In this document: piece by piece, positions 45,935 to 55,957 of the stretch
Numbering within the stretch: position 1 is the first letter of the stretch
Layout of the letters: the number at the start of each line of letters is the position of its first letter
NCBI RefSeq assembly: GCF_900104635.1
Contig: NZ_FNWC01000006.1
Coordinates: 310,001 to 374,000, forward strand
Direction of reading: 5' to 3'
Origin: Coprococcus phoceensis
GTDB lineage: Bacteria; Bacillota; Clostridia; Lachnospirales; Lachnospiraceae
DNA: 64,000 bases
The notes under the pieces: model-generated
The model's database searches: none
The model's input: only the letters and a program-made list of their open reading frames with translations
What the model was told of the DNA's origin: nothing
Translations under genes and position numbers: made by a program

Positions 45935-46885
45935 ATGTGTGAAATAAGTATAATTGTTCCAGTGTACAACATTGAATTATATGTAAAAGAGTGTATAGAA
46001 TCTATTTTGAGGCAAACTTTTAAAAATTTTGAGTTAATTTTAGTAGATGATGGTTCTACAGATCAATCGGGAAAAATCTGCGATGAATATGCTTTAAAAG
46101 ATACAAGAATTATTGTCATTCATCAGAAAAATCAAGGGTTATCCCAAGCAAGAAATACCGGGATTGACATTGCAAAAGGAAAGTACATCGGGTTTGTAGA
46201 TGGTGATGATTGGATTCATGAAGAAATGTTTTTAGAACTTTATAATTTGTGTGTATGTAATAATGTTAAAATTTCTCAATGTAATTATCAGAGATGTAGA
46301 GATACGTGTGAACAATTTGATGAGACAGAAGGCGAAGTTTGTATTATTTCAAAGGAGCAGGAGATAAGAAACTTATATGATCCTAATTTGGCGGTGCGAA
46401 CAGTAGTCGCATGGAATAAATTGTACGATACTGAATTGTTTAAAAATATTCGTTACCCACAGGGGAAACTCCACGAAGATGAATTTACGACATATAAGTT
46501 GATATTTGGAGCAGATGAAATAGCAATTACAAACAGAAAATTATATTTTTATAGGACAGTGGAAACGAGTATTATAAATCAAAAATATAATCCTAAGAGG
46601 CTTGATGTCTTAGAAGCGCTAGAAGAACGAATAAAATTTTTTGAGAAATATAAGGAGTTAGAACGGCTAGCGTTAGAGAAGATGTGTGATACGATTATTT
46701 CTGTTTATTATCGCAGTTTAACAGAACAACTAGAGGCGGATGTGATGGACTATATTCGTACAAAAGGTAAACTGTTTGCAAGCAGAATATTCTTTAGAAG
46801 AGGAATATCTGCTAATAAAAAAGTGAAGTATTTTTTTGTATTATGGTGTCCACAGTTGTATTTAAAGATAGCAAAAAAAGGGTGA
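45935..46885 (+). CDS. GT2 family glycosyltransferase
   Basis: 316 residues. SIIVPVYNIELYVKECIESIL, VDDGSTDQSGKICDEYALKD and VDGDDWIHEEM. The DDGSTD..SGKICDEYALKD block is almost the same as in the GT2 at 47506 (SGAICDEYALKD), so the two are close paralogues. AAGGAGC precedes the ATG. Confidence 0.9.
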   Translation: MCEISIIVPVYNIELYVKECIESILRQTFKNFELILVDDGSTDQSGKICDEYALKDTRIIVIHQKNQGLSQARNTGIDIAKGKYIGFVDGDDWIHEEMFLELYNLCVCNNVKISQCNYQRCRDTCEQFDETEGEVCIISKEQEIRNLYDPNLAVRTVVAWNKLYDTELFKNIRYPQGKLHEDEFTTYKLIFGADEIAITNRKLYFYRTVETSIINQKYNPKRLDVLEALEERIKFFEKYKELERLALEKMCDTIISVYYRSLTEQLEADVMDYIRTKGKLFASRIFFRRGISANKKVKYFFVLWCPQLYLKIAKKG

Positions 46886-46892
46886 GTTCAAG

Positions 46893-47513
46893 ATGATTTT
46901 TAGGGATAAGATAGCAGCAAGAATAAGAAAAAAAATTATTAATCCGTATTTAAAGAAAAAGAATCATAATCATAATTTTACAATTATTTCAAGTAATTGT
47001 AATGGAGGAGTGATATATTCAGATTTAGGTGAACAATTCCGTTCACCGACTATTAATCTCTATATAAAGCCTAGTGATTTTTTGAATTTTGTATCCGATT
47101 TAAGGAACTATCTATCAGAGGAAATTATGGAAGTTGAAACTGAGTATAATTATCCGGTAGGAAAATTAAAAGATATTTATATATATTTTATGCATTACAG
47201 AAGTTTTCAAGAAGCTAAAATGAAATGGGATGAAAGAAAACAACGAGTAAATTATGAAGATATTTATATTATGATGACTGATCGAGATGGATTTACAGAA
47301 AAGGATCGAGAGAGATTTCAGAAATTGGATTATAAGAATAAAGTTTTATTTGTACATGGAAGGACAAAGTTGCCCGATGAAGTTTTTGTGAAAGGATATG
47401 AAAAGGAAAAATGTGTAGGGTATTTGTCAGAGTATAAAAATATTTTAGGAATTAGAAAATTTGATTGTTTTAATTATTTAGAGTGGTTAAATGAGGAAGA
47501 TGAAAATGTATAA
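46893..47513 (+). CDS. DUF1919 family protein
   Basis: 206 residues. The pattern ISSNCNGGVIYSDLGEQFRSPTINLYI is the DUF1919 opening, and the domain spans almost the whole protein. Such proteins sit in exopolysaccharide loci and are thought to act in polymer synthesis; the reaction is unknown. Overlaps the start of the next GT2 gene by 8 bases. Confidence 0.85.
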   Translation: MIFRDKIAARIRKKIINPYLKKKNHNHNFTIISSNCNGGVIYSDLGEQFRSPTINLYIKPSDFLNFVSDLRNYLSEEIMEVETEYNYPVGKLKDIYIYFMHYRSFQEAKMKWDERKQRVNYEDIYIMMTDRDGFTEKDRERFQKLDYKNKVLFVHGRTKLPDEVFVKGYEKEKCVGYLSEYKNILGIRKFDCFNYLEWLNEEDENV

Positions 47514-48468
47514 GTCAAGTACGGCGATTAAACCAATTGTTTCAGTTGTGATACCGGTTTATAATGTCGAAAAATATTTAGCGAAATGTATTGAATCAGT
47601 ACAAAACCAAACATTGGAGAATATAGAGATTGTTTTAGTAGATGATGGTTCTACAGATAAGTCGGGCGCGATTTGTGATGAATACGCTCTAAAAGATGAA
47701 AGAATCGTTGTTATTCATCAAAAAAATGGTGGATTAGCGCATGCAAGAAATACTGGTATTGAATTAGCTAGAGGTGAGTACATAGGATTTATTGATAGTG
47801 ATGATTGGATAGACATAACCATGTATGAGGAACTCGTTAATGAGTTCGCAAAAAAAGATATAGACGTGGTCTGTTCTGGGATAAAATTAGTAGGAAGCAC
47901 AGGTGATATTAAAGAAATAGAATATGTAAAGGAAAATGTAATACTAAAAGGAGAGGAAATTTCGCGATTATTATTAAAAAGAAAATTTAGTGTCTCCTGT
48001 TGTAATAAACTTTTTAAAAGAAATTTATTTAAAGACAGACATTTTACAGTGGGAAAAACAAATGAAGACTTCGAATTATTATTTTATTTGTTTTTACAAG
48101 TAAAGCAGGTGGGTATATTAGCAAATAGTTATTACTATTATAGAAAAAATGAAACAAGCATTACAAGTGGAATAAAAAATGTGAAAATATTTGACTTGTA
48201 TTATAATGCATGTGAATGTTTGGAATATGTCCAAAAATTTAAAAAAGAATTGAAAAATGAGGCATTCAATTACATGATATATCAAGCAAGATTCTTTTTG
48301 ATAAGACTACTTAATGAAGGTAAAACGAAGGAATTTAAGCAACAATATAATGACATTTTGAGGATGATGAAAAGACTATGGTTCAGCATTCTTTTCAAGT
48401 CGGATTTTCCTTTGAAAGAAAAGATATATTTTTTGTATATTATTAGAAAAAATAAATATGAGGAATAA
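47506..48468 (+). CDS. GT2 family glycosyltransferase
   Basis: 320 residues from ATG 47506 (in-frame ATGs at 47491 and 47500; AGGAAG at 47494-47499 favours 47506). SVVIPVYNVEKYLAKCIESV, VDDGSTDKSGAICDEYALKD, DSDDWIDITM and a TNEDFELLF motif. Near paralogue of the enzyme at 45935. Its last base is shared with the flippase start. Confidence 0.88.
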   Translation: MYKSSTAIKPIVSVVIPVYNVEKYLAKCIESVQNQTLENIEIVLVDDGSTDKSGAICDEYALKDERIVVIHQKNGGLAHARNTGIELARGEYIGFIDSDDWIDITMYEELVNEFAKKDIDVVCSGIKLVGSTGDIKEIEYVKENVILKGEEISRLLLKRKFSVSCCNKLFKRNLFKDRHFTVGKTNEDFELLFYLFLQVKQVGILANSYYYYRKNETSITSGIKNVKIFDLYYNACECLEYVQKFKKELKNEAFNYMIYQARFFLIRLLNEGKTKEFKQQYNDILRMMKRLWFSILFKSDFPLKEKIYFLYIIRKNKYEE

Positions 48469-50003
48469 TGAATATGAGAATAAAAAATACTTTTTTTAAT
48501 ACCATTACTGGAATTCTAGGGAAAGTAATTAGTTTAATATTAGGGTTTGTAAGTAGAACTCTTTTTATTTATGTAATGGGACAAGAATATCTGGGACTTA
48601 ATGGTCTATTTACTAATATTTTGTCTATGTTATCTTTGGCTGAATTAGGTTTTGGTTCGGCAGTTGTATTTAGTCTGTATAAACCTATTCATGAAAATGA
48701 TACTAGGAAAATTCAACAATTAATGTGTTTCTATAAAAATACGTATAGGAAAATTGGTGTTCTAATAGGAGGAGCAGGCATTGTATTGATGCCATTTCTA
48801 AAATATATTGTTAACTTTCCGCAAAATATAGATATCAATTTTCAATTAGTGTATGCGCTTTTTTTACTTAATAATGTTTCTTCATATTTATTCTTTGGAT
48901 ATAGAAGAGCATTGGTAACAGCATCACAAAAGCAATATTTGTTGAGAATATATGATTATATAAGTTCAATAGTGTTATGCTTGGGGCAAATACTAATCTT
49001 ACTGGTCACACACAATTATATATTGTATTTGATAACTAATTTTTTAGTAAATTACATATTTGATTTTATTGTGTATAAAAAAATTGGAAAATTGAATCCA
49101 TATTTAAATGAAAAAACAGATCCGCTAGAAAAAACAGAAAAAAATGCGATATATAAAAATGTAAAAGGACTTTTCTTGTATAAAATTGGTAATGTGGTAT
49201 TAAATGCTACAGATAATATTATTATATCAGCGTTTGTAGGGACAATCTCTGTTGGATTGTGCAGTAATTATACATATATTATTACTACTGTAAATTCTTT
49301 TTTGGCGGTAATATTTGATTCTATGATTGCCAGTGTTGGGGATTTGAATGTGAGTTCGGACAAAAGCAAGAAAAAAGAAATATTTAATAGAATTTTATTT
49401 ATAAATTTCTGGATTTATGGATTTTGTTTTATAGCAATATTATGTCTATCAACCCCTTTTATTCATTTGTGGTTGGGGAAAAGGTATACCTTAGATTTTG
49501 TAACGACAGGAATATTGGCATTCAATTTTTTACTAATAGGTTTAGAGTATACTGCTTATATTTTTAGAACCGGATGTGGAAAATTTACACAAATGAAGTA
49601 CAGACCTTTGATTGCTGCAATCATTAATTTGGTTGCCTCCATTTTATTAGTTCAGATAATAGGGATAAAAGGTGTGTTTTTAGGAACTACAATTAGTAGA
49701 ATTTTGACTTATACATGGGCAGACCCGTATATAGTATTTAAATGGGTATTTGAGGAACCGATGCTAGAATATTTTAAGGTGTATTTAAAATACTTTATTA
49801 TTATTATTATTACAGCGATTGGAATAAAAACAATAGTAAATGTGGAAATTTGCCACCAATTCACATATGATTTTTTGCTTGATGCTTTAATATGCGGAGG
49901 GGTAGTAAATGTGATTTTCTATTTAGTATTTCGAAAAACAGAAGAATTTCAATATTTTGCTGATTTAGTTAAACAAATTTTCAAAAAAATAATAAGACGG
50001 TAA
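48468..50003 (+). CDS. Wzx-type polysaccharide flippase
   Basis: 511 residues with about 12-14 hydrophobic helices of the MOP exporter superfamily. Opening NTITGILGKVISLILGFVSRTLFIYVMG, then GLNGLFTNILSMLSLAELGFGSAVVFSLY. It should turn the lipid-linked repeat unit across the membrane for polymerisation by the 38664 protein. The only flippase in the locus. Confidence 0.92.
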   Translation: MNMRIKNTFFNTITGILGKVISLILGFVSRTLFIYVMGQEYLGLNGLFTNILSMLSLAELGFGSAVVFSLYKPIHENDTRKIQQLMCFYKNTYRKIGVLIGGAGIVLMPFLKYIVNFPQNIDINFQLVYALFLLNNVSSYLFFGYRRALVTASQKQYLLRIYDYISSIVLCLGQILILLVTHNYILYLITNFLVNYIFDFIVYKKIGKLNPYLNEKTDPLEKTEKNAIYKNVKGLFLYKIGNVVLNATDNIIISAFVGTISVGLCSNYTYIITTVNSFLAVIFDSMIASVGDLNVSSDKSKKKEIFNRILFINFWIYGFCFIAILCLSTPFIHLWLGKRYTLDFVTTGILAFNFLLIGLEYTAYIFRTGCGKFTQMKYRPLIAAIINLVASILLVQIIGIKGVFLGTTISRILTYTWADPYIVFKWVFEEPMLEYFKVYLKYFIIIIITAIGIKTIVNVEICHQFTYDFLLDALICGGVVNVIFYLVFRKTEEFQYFADLVKQIFKKIIRR

Positions 50004-50041
50004 GGGTAAATAGTTTATAAGAATTTATGAGGTGATAGAAT

Positions 50042-51190
50042 ATGCGAGTTGGGATAATGTCAATGCAGAGGATTTATAATTATGGATCATTTTTGCAAGC
50101 GTATGCATTAAAGACAAGAATAGAACAGTTGGGACATTCGGTGGAGTTTGTAGATTATGTTATTGAACCATGTCTAATAACAGGCACAGAAGGAACGAAT
50201 AAGACGATAAATACAAGCGGAAAAAGAACATATTCGCATTTGCGTTCATTGGCAGGACGGATATATAGGTTGTTTGATAAAGATAGAAGACGAATTTATG
50301 AGAATGGAAAAAGTTACGAAGCATGGGAGAAAAGATTCAAAAGTGAATTTTTTCCTTTATTGGATTTGAAAGAAGAGAAGAATTATCATCCTGAAGTAGA
50401 TGTTTTGGTTATTGGGAGCGATGAGGTTTTTAATTGTCTTCAAACAAATAGTGCAGTGGGATTTTCTTTAGATTTATTTGGAAAAGATAATAGAGCAGGA
50501 AAGACGATTACATATGCGGCATCGTTTGGCAATACGACCTTAGAAGGATTAAAAAAATATAAAGTGGACAATACGATAAGTTCTTTATTGAAAGATTTAT
50601 CAGATATTTCCGTGAGAGATAGAAATTCGGGTTTGATTGTTGAAGAATTAACAGAGCGAAAAGTTAAGTATCATTTGGATCCAGTATTTATTTATGACTT
50701 CAAAAATGAGATGAATTATCCCATAGAAGATGTGCCATATATGGTTGTTTACGCATATTCAGGAAGAATAAATGAAAAAGAAAAAGTTGAGATAGTGAAA
50801 TTCGCAAAGAGTCATAATCTGAAATTATTGGCATTGGGGGGGGTTCATGATTTTTGTGATGAGTATATTAATGCAAATCCATTCGAAATGTTACAATATA
50901 TGAAGAATGCACAATATGTTGTTACAGATACGTTTCATGGGACAGTGTTTTCTATAAAATTCAATAAGCAGTTTGCAACAATTTCTAGACAGGGACATGA
51001 AGGCGTTTACGGAAACCAGGAAAAAATAGAAGATTTGTTGAGAAGATTTGAATTGGAGAGTAGATTGTTGGGGAAACCGTCTGATTTGAGAGGATTATTG
51101 GAACGAGAAATAGATTACGTAGCTATAAATGGAAAGATAGAGAGAGAAGTGCAAAGTAGCCTTTTATATCTTGAGAATAATATTAATTAA
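50042..51190 (+). CDS. Polysaccharide pyruvyl transferase family protein (second)
   Basis: 382 residues. MSMQRIYNYGSFLQAYAL, VIGSDEVFNC, and TDTFHGTVFSIKFNKQF. It contains a G8 tract (50836-50843) within an Ala-Leu-Gly-Gly-Val segment, which could slip. The start follows the flippase by 38 bases with GAGGTG upstream. The next gene encodes an FrhB-like Fe-S protein, a frequent neighbour of this subgroup. Confidence 0.88.
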   Translation: MRVGIMSMQRIYNYGSFLQAYALKTRIEQLGHSVEFVDYVIEPCLITGTEGTNKTINTSGKRTYSHLRSLAGRIYRLFDKDRRRIYENGKSYEAWEKRFKSEFFPLLDLKEEKNYHPEVDVLVIGSDEVFNCLQTNSAVGFSLDLFGKDNRAGKTITYAASFGNTTLEGLKKYKVDNTISSLLKDLSDISVRDRNSGLIVEELTERKVKYHLDPVFIYDFKNEMNYPIEDVPYMVVYAYSGRINEKEKVEIVKFAKSHNLKLLALGGVHDFCDEYINANPFEMLQYMKNAQYVVTDTFHGTVFSIKFNKQFATISRQGHEGVYGNQEKIEDLLRRFELESRLLGKPSDLRGLLEREIDYVAINGKIEREVQSSLLYLENNIN

Positions 51191-51224
51191 AATGGTATAA
51201 GAAGGGACTATTGGGAGGAAGATT

Positions 51225-52400
51225 ATGGATAAAATATGTGATTTAAATAAATGTACAGGTTGTATGACCTGTATGAATATTTGTCCAACTGATGCGATTT
51301 CCAGTGTGTTAGATAATACAGGGAAAATTATACCTCACATAAATCAGGAGCAATGTATTGATTGTAATATGTGTAAGAAAAGTTGTCCTATAAATAATAG
51401 ATTAAAAGGAACTGGCGAAACGATTTGTTCTCAATGTTATGCAATATGGGCTCGCGATGAAAGTGTGAGGAAAGATTGTGCTTCGGGTGGAGTAGCAACG
51501 GCTATTTCGGACTATATTATAAGACAAAATGGAAGTGTGTTTGGAAGTGGATTTGATAAAAATCTAACATTAAGTATTAGCGAGGCAGATAATAGGGAAG
51601 AAATTGAAAGATTTAAAGGGTCAAAATATGCACAAAGTAATGTTGGCAAAATATATCGAGTAGTGAGAAAACGCCTACAAACTGGAAAACAAGTAGCTTT
51701 TATAGGGACCCCTTGCCAAATAGATGGACTTAAAAACTATTTAGGAAAAGAGTTTGATAATTTGATTTTGATCGATATTATTTGTCATGGGGTTACACCG
51801 GCGAGTTATCTAACAGAGCACCTAAAAGCATTTTACAAAGAAATAGAGTTTGATTCGATTTCTTTTCGGGAAGGAGAGGGATTCTATTTATCTTTAAAGC
51901 AAGAAGGACATGTTGTGAAAAGAATTCCAGCAGGATCGGAAGTATATTATAAAGCATTTTTAACGGGATTAACATATAGAGAAAATTGCTATAACTGCCT
52001 TTATGCTAATTTGGAAAGAGTAGCAGATATTACACTTGGGGATTTTTGGGGGATTGATAGAGAGTCATTGCAGTGTTCATATGATGGAAAAATTTCAGAG
52101 ATGTTGATAAATACAGAAAAAGGTGGAAAATTTTTTGATGAGATAAAAGATTTATTTTTTTATGAAGAAAGAAGTATAGTGGAAGCTGTGAAAGGAAATG
52201 AACAGCTAAGCAGACCAATGAAAACTAATTGGGAGGAACGAAAAAGATTCTTAAATAATTATCAGAAATATGGGTATTATAAGGCTATTAAAAAAACGCA
52301 ATTATATTCTGAAATAAAACAAATTAAAAGGAACGAAAAAATTAACCAATTACTTATAGTGAGAAGTATGAGAAAGATAAAAAATACATTATTCAAATAG
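51225..52400 (+). CDS. FrhB-like iron-sulfur protein of polysaccharide loci
   Basis: 391 residues. Two 4Fe-4S ferredoxin motifs at the N-terminus (CTGCMTCMNICP and CIDCNMCKKSCP), then the coenzyme F420 hydrogenase/dehydrogenase beta-subunit domains (CASGGVATAISDYI; FIGTPCQIDGLKNYLG; DIICHGVTP; LGDFWGID). This family is widespread in capsule loci of organisms with no F420, next to pyruvyl transferases. A flavin-linked redox step on a sugar is one idea but no reaction is established. GGGAGGAAG precedes the ATG. Last gene before the IS66 scar. Confidence 0.88.
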   Translation: MDKICDLNKCTGCMTCMNICPTDAISSVLDNTGKIIPHINQEQCIDCNMCKKSCPINNRLKGTGETICSQCYAIWARDESVRKDCASGGVATAISDYIIRQNGSVFGSGFDKNLTLSISEADNREEIERFKGSKYAQSNVGKIYRVVRKRLQTGKQVAFIGTPCQIDGLKNYLGKEFDNLILIDIICHGVTPASYLTEHLKAFYKEIEFDSISFREGEGFYLSLKQEGHVVKRIPAGSEVYYKAFLTGLTYRENCYNCLYANLERVADITLGDFWGIDRESLQCSYDGKISEMLINTEKGGKFFDEIKDLFFYEERSIVEAVKGNEQLSRPMKTNWEERKRFLNNYQKYGYYKAIKKTQLYSEIKQIKRNEKINQLLIVRSMRKIKNTLFK

Positions 52401-52454
52401 GTCAATAAGGAGCTTCCTGTATAATTCAAAATGTAAGGAACTCTAAGAAAGAAG

Positions 52455-52631
52455 GCTGGGATGCCCATTCTTGAAGACGATATTGTCGTGCGGCAGTAGT
52501 TGTAATTGAACTCATGGTCTCTACCTCCTCTAGTCTAGTCCTAAAAGTTGAGGCTAAACTTTTTATACTTGGTAGAGACATTGTCTCAAATGTTTAGTGG
52601 CTTGTCTACGCACTCACTATAGGGCGTTTAC
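52455..52631 (-). mobile_element. IS66-family end with truncated tnpA start
   Basis: On the minus strand the sequence begins with GTAAACGCC (52631 downward), an IS66-like terminal motif. It then has GAGGAGGT and an ATG at 52515 opening MSSITTTAARQYRLQEWAS, the typical start of the IS66 accessory protein TnpA. Similarity ends after about 20 codons (near 52455) and a stop follows. The rest of the element is gone, so this is a scar rather than a live IS. Confidence 0.75.
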
Positions 52632-52759
52632 GTTTTAGCTATGTGTTTGGAATTTGTAAGGAAAAAGTTATTTGGAGGAATAGAGAATATAGCAATAGCA
52701 AAGATTACGGAAAGTAAGTATGTAGTTGCTTTTGAGAAACGAATGAAAGAATTCGATTA
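52632..52759 (+). pseudogene. Short 3' remnant of an unidentified gene
   Basis: Directly beyond the IS66 end an open frame reads VLAMCLEFVRKKLFGGIENI, then AIAKITESKYVVAFEKRMKEFD, and stops at 52757-52759. It looks like the C-terminus of a protein whose 5' part was lost with the IS66 event. Not recognised. Confidence 0.4.
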
Positions 52760-52781
52760 ATTATTAAGAGTGAGGAATGAG

Positions 52782-53804
52782 ATGAAACTGAAGAGAAGTG
52801 AAACAAAACGTTTGCAAGGAATAGCAATTTTGTTTATGTTAGGACTCCATTTATTTAACAGAAGTGATATTTCAAATTATTACGATGTAAAAATATACCT
52901 AGGGGGGGTATCTCTACTAACACACATTTCGTATATATTTGATGCGTGTGTTCCGATTTATCTGTTTTGCAGTGGGTATGGACTTTATATTAGTGAAGAC
53001 AGTGGAAGCAATATGAAAAAGAGAGCGCACCGGGTTTTGAAGCTTTTGATTCGTTTTTGGATTATCATGGTTTTGACATGTTGTGTGGGATTTGCACTTG
53101 GAATGAGAGATAGATTTCCGGGAAGTGTTTTGAATTTTATTTTAAATGCCTGTCTAGTCAAGAGTAGTTATGTAGGCGCATTTTGGTTCGTGCAAACATA
53201 CACGATATTGGCATTGCTGTCAGGTATATTGTTTAAGCTGATTAAGAAGCGCTCATACTGGATTGTGCTGCCGATTTCATTCGTCCTTTATGTTGTGGCG
53301 TTTGGAATTGAGTATGTTGTTTTAGGGAAAATAGAAGTTGAGGCAGTCAGATTGTTTGTCAATGCGTGTATGCTTCTTCTTCGGTCACAGTTTTCGTTTG
53401 TAATAGGAATGATTTTCGCAAAAGAAAATATGCTCGATCGTTCCAAATTACTCTCAAAAATCAGAAGCAATCCGATATTGCCGTGGGTATTTTTGAGTAT
53501 TGTAATTGCGGTAAGAGCAATTTTACGTCACATGATATTTGCACCATTTTCGGCGGTTGTATTGATTGTTCTGTTTGGAACGTACAACTGGGGGAAGCTC
53601 GGCGAGAAGATTCTGCTGTTTTTCGGAAAACATTCTACCAACATGTGGTTGACACATATGCAGTTTTATATGATATTTACACCGACACTTGTATTTTGTT
53701 CGAGAAACGTGTTCGTGATTATGTTGACACTTGTGGTACTGTCGCTGGCGGCATCATATGTGGTGGATTGGGTATATAATTTGGTTACAAGAGGAAAAAT
53801 ATAA
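52782..53804 (+). CDS. Acyltransferase 3 family membrane protein (first of two)
   Basis: 340 residues from ATG 52782 (GAGG 6 bases upstream; a GTG at 52770 is in frame). About ten hydrophobic helices. LQGIAILFMLGLHLFNR near residue 13 and VPIYLFCSGYGLYIS near residue 65 are acyltransferase-3 signatures, with Gln where the family often has Arg or Lys ten residues before the His. It should O-acylate the polysaccharide from the cytoplasmic side. It contains a G7 run (52912-52918). Confidence 0.87.
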   Translation: MKLKRSETKRLQGIAILFMLGLHLFNRSDISNYYDVKIYLGGVSLLTHISYIFDACVPIYLFCSGYGLYISEDSGSNMKKRAHRVLKLLIRFWIIMVLTCCVGFALGMRDRFPGSVLNFILNACLVKSSYVGAFWFVQTYTILALLSGILFKLIKKRSYWIVLPISFVLYVVAFGIEYVVLGKIEVEAVRLFVNACMLLLRSQFSFVIGMIFAKENMLDRSKLLSKIRSNPILPWVFLSIVIAVRAILRHMIFAPFSAVVLIVLFGTYNWGKLGEKILLFFGKHSTNMWLTHMQFYMIFTPTLVFCSRNVFVIMLTLVVLSLAASYVVDWVYNLVTRGKI

Positions 53805-53819
53805 TAATGGAGTTGAAAG

Positions 53820-54844
<1,025 letters not shown>

Positions 54845-54921
54845 TGAAAATTAGGATGGCTATGTGGAAGTGAATCTGCTATAATCATCTCATAGAATTC
54901 CTCTGCATATGGAGGAGTCAT

Positions 54922-55812
54922 ATGGGAAGAAAAAAACAGTTAAAGGAACTCACGATCAAAGATAATTTCATGTTTGGCGCAGTGATGATGGACGAGGAGA
55001 ACTGCAAGGGGCTTTTGGAGCGAGTATTGCAGATTCCAATCGACCATGTAGAAATCAGCAGAGAAAAGAGTATTGTCTATCATCCGGAGTACAAAGGCGT
55101 ACGGCTTGATGTGTATGCGAAAGATGAAAATCAGACACGCTACAATGTAGAGATGCAGGTGCAGAAAAAGCCGGATCTTGGGAAACGAAGTCGTTATTAC
55201 CAAAGCCAGATGGACATGGAAATGCTGCTGGCGGGAGAGGATTACGCGGAACTTCCGAATACTTACGTCATCTTCATCTGTGATTTTGATCCGATAGGAG
55301 AAAACAAATATCGTTATACCTTTCGGGCAAAATGCGAGGAACTGCCGGAGATGAATTTAGAGGATGGGAGAACCGTCGTATTTTTAAATACGCATGGAGA
55401 GAATGAAAGCGAGGTTCCGAAAGAACTGGTAACACTTCTGCATTACATACGAGAAGATGTTGATGGAAGTGAGAGAGAATACCATGATTCATATGTGGAG
55501 AGGCTTCAGAAATTTATTCGTGAAGTCAAATCAAACCGAGAGATGGAGGAACGCTTTATGGTTTTTGAAGAGATGTTGAGAGATGAACGTGCGGAAGGAC
55601 GCGCAGAGGGCATTGCAGAAGGACGTGTAGAAGGACGTACGGAAGAAAGTAAAGAAACATTACTTTTGTATTTGAAAAATCTTGGAACAGTTTCGAAAGC
55701 GCTTTCTGATCGGATTCAAAGCCAACAAGAGCTGGAAGTGTTGAAGAGATGGACGCAGATTGCGTTCCAATCGAAATCTTTAGAAGAGTTTGAAGAAAAA
55801 ATTTCATTGTAA
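54922..55812 (+). CDS. Rpn/PD-(D/E)XK nuclease-family protein, copy 1
   Basis: 296 residues. N-terminal domain with LTIKDNFMFGAVMMDEENCKGLLE, then VRLDVYAKDENQTRYNVEMQ, where the Asp and Glu-x-Gln fit the PD-(D/E)XK core of Rpn-like proteins (once called transposase_31). The C-terminal part has a run of AEGR/VEGR tetrapeptides (about residues 219-240) and a helical end. Family members include RecA-independent recombination nucleases, some linked to phage defence. GGAGGAG precedes the ATG. Confidence 0.85.
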   Translation: MGRKKQLKELTIKDNFMFGAVMMDEENCKGLLERVLQIPIDHVEISREKSIVYHPEYKGVRLDVYAKDENQTRYNVEMQVQKKPDLGKRSRYYQSQMDMEMLLAGEDYAELPNTYVIFICDFDPIGENKYRYTFRAKCEELPEMNLEDGRTVVFLNTHGENESEVPKELVTLLHYIREDVDGSEREYHDSYVERLQKFIREVKSNREMEERFMVFEEMLRDERAEGRAEGIAEGRVEGRTEESKETLLLYLKNLGTVSKALSDRIQSQQELEVLKRWTQIAFQSKSLEEFEEKISL

Positions 55813-55957
55813 AATCTATTTCCGGTTAAGCCGGCTCTAATCGTAAGCAGCTTTAGCTATTATAATTTTTTTGAAAGAAATAAAATTAAAGCTAGTTATC
55901 TAAGTTCCAATCTGCTACAATCATCTCATAGAATTCCTCTGAGTATGGAGGAGTCAT

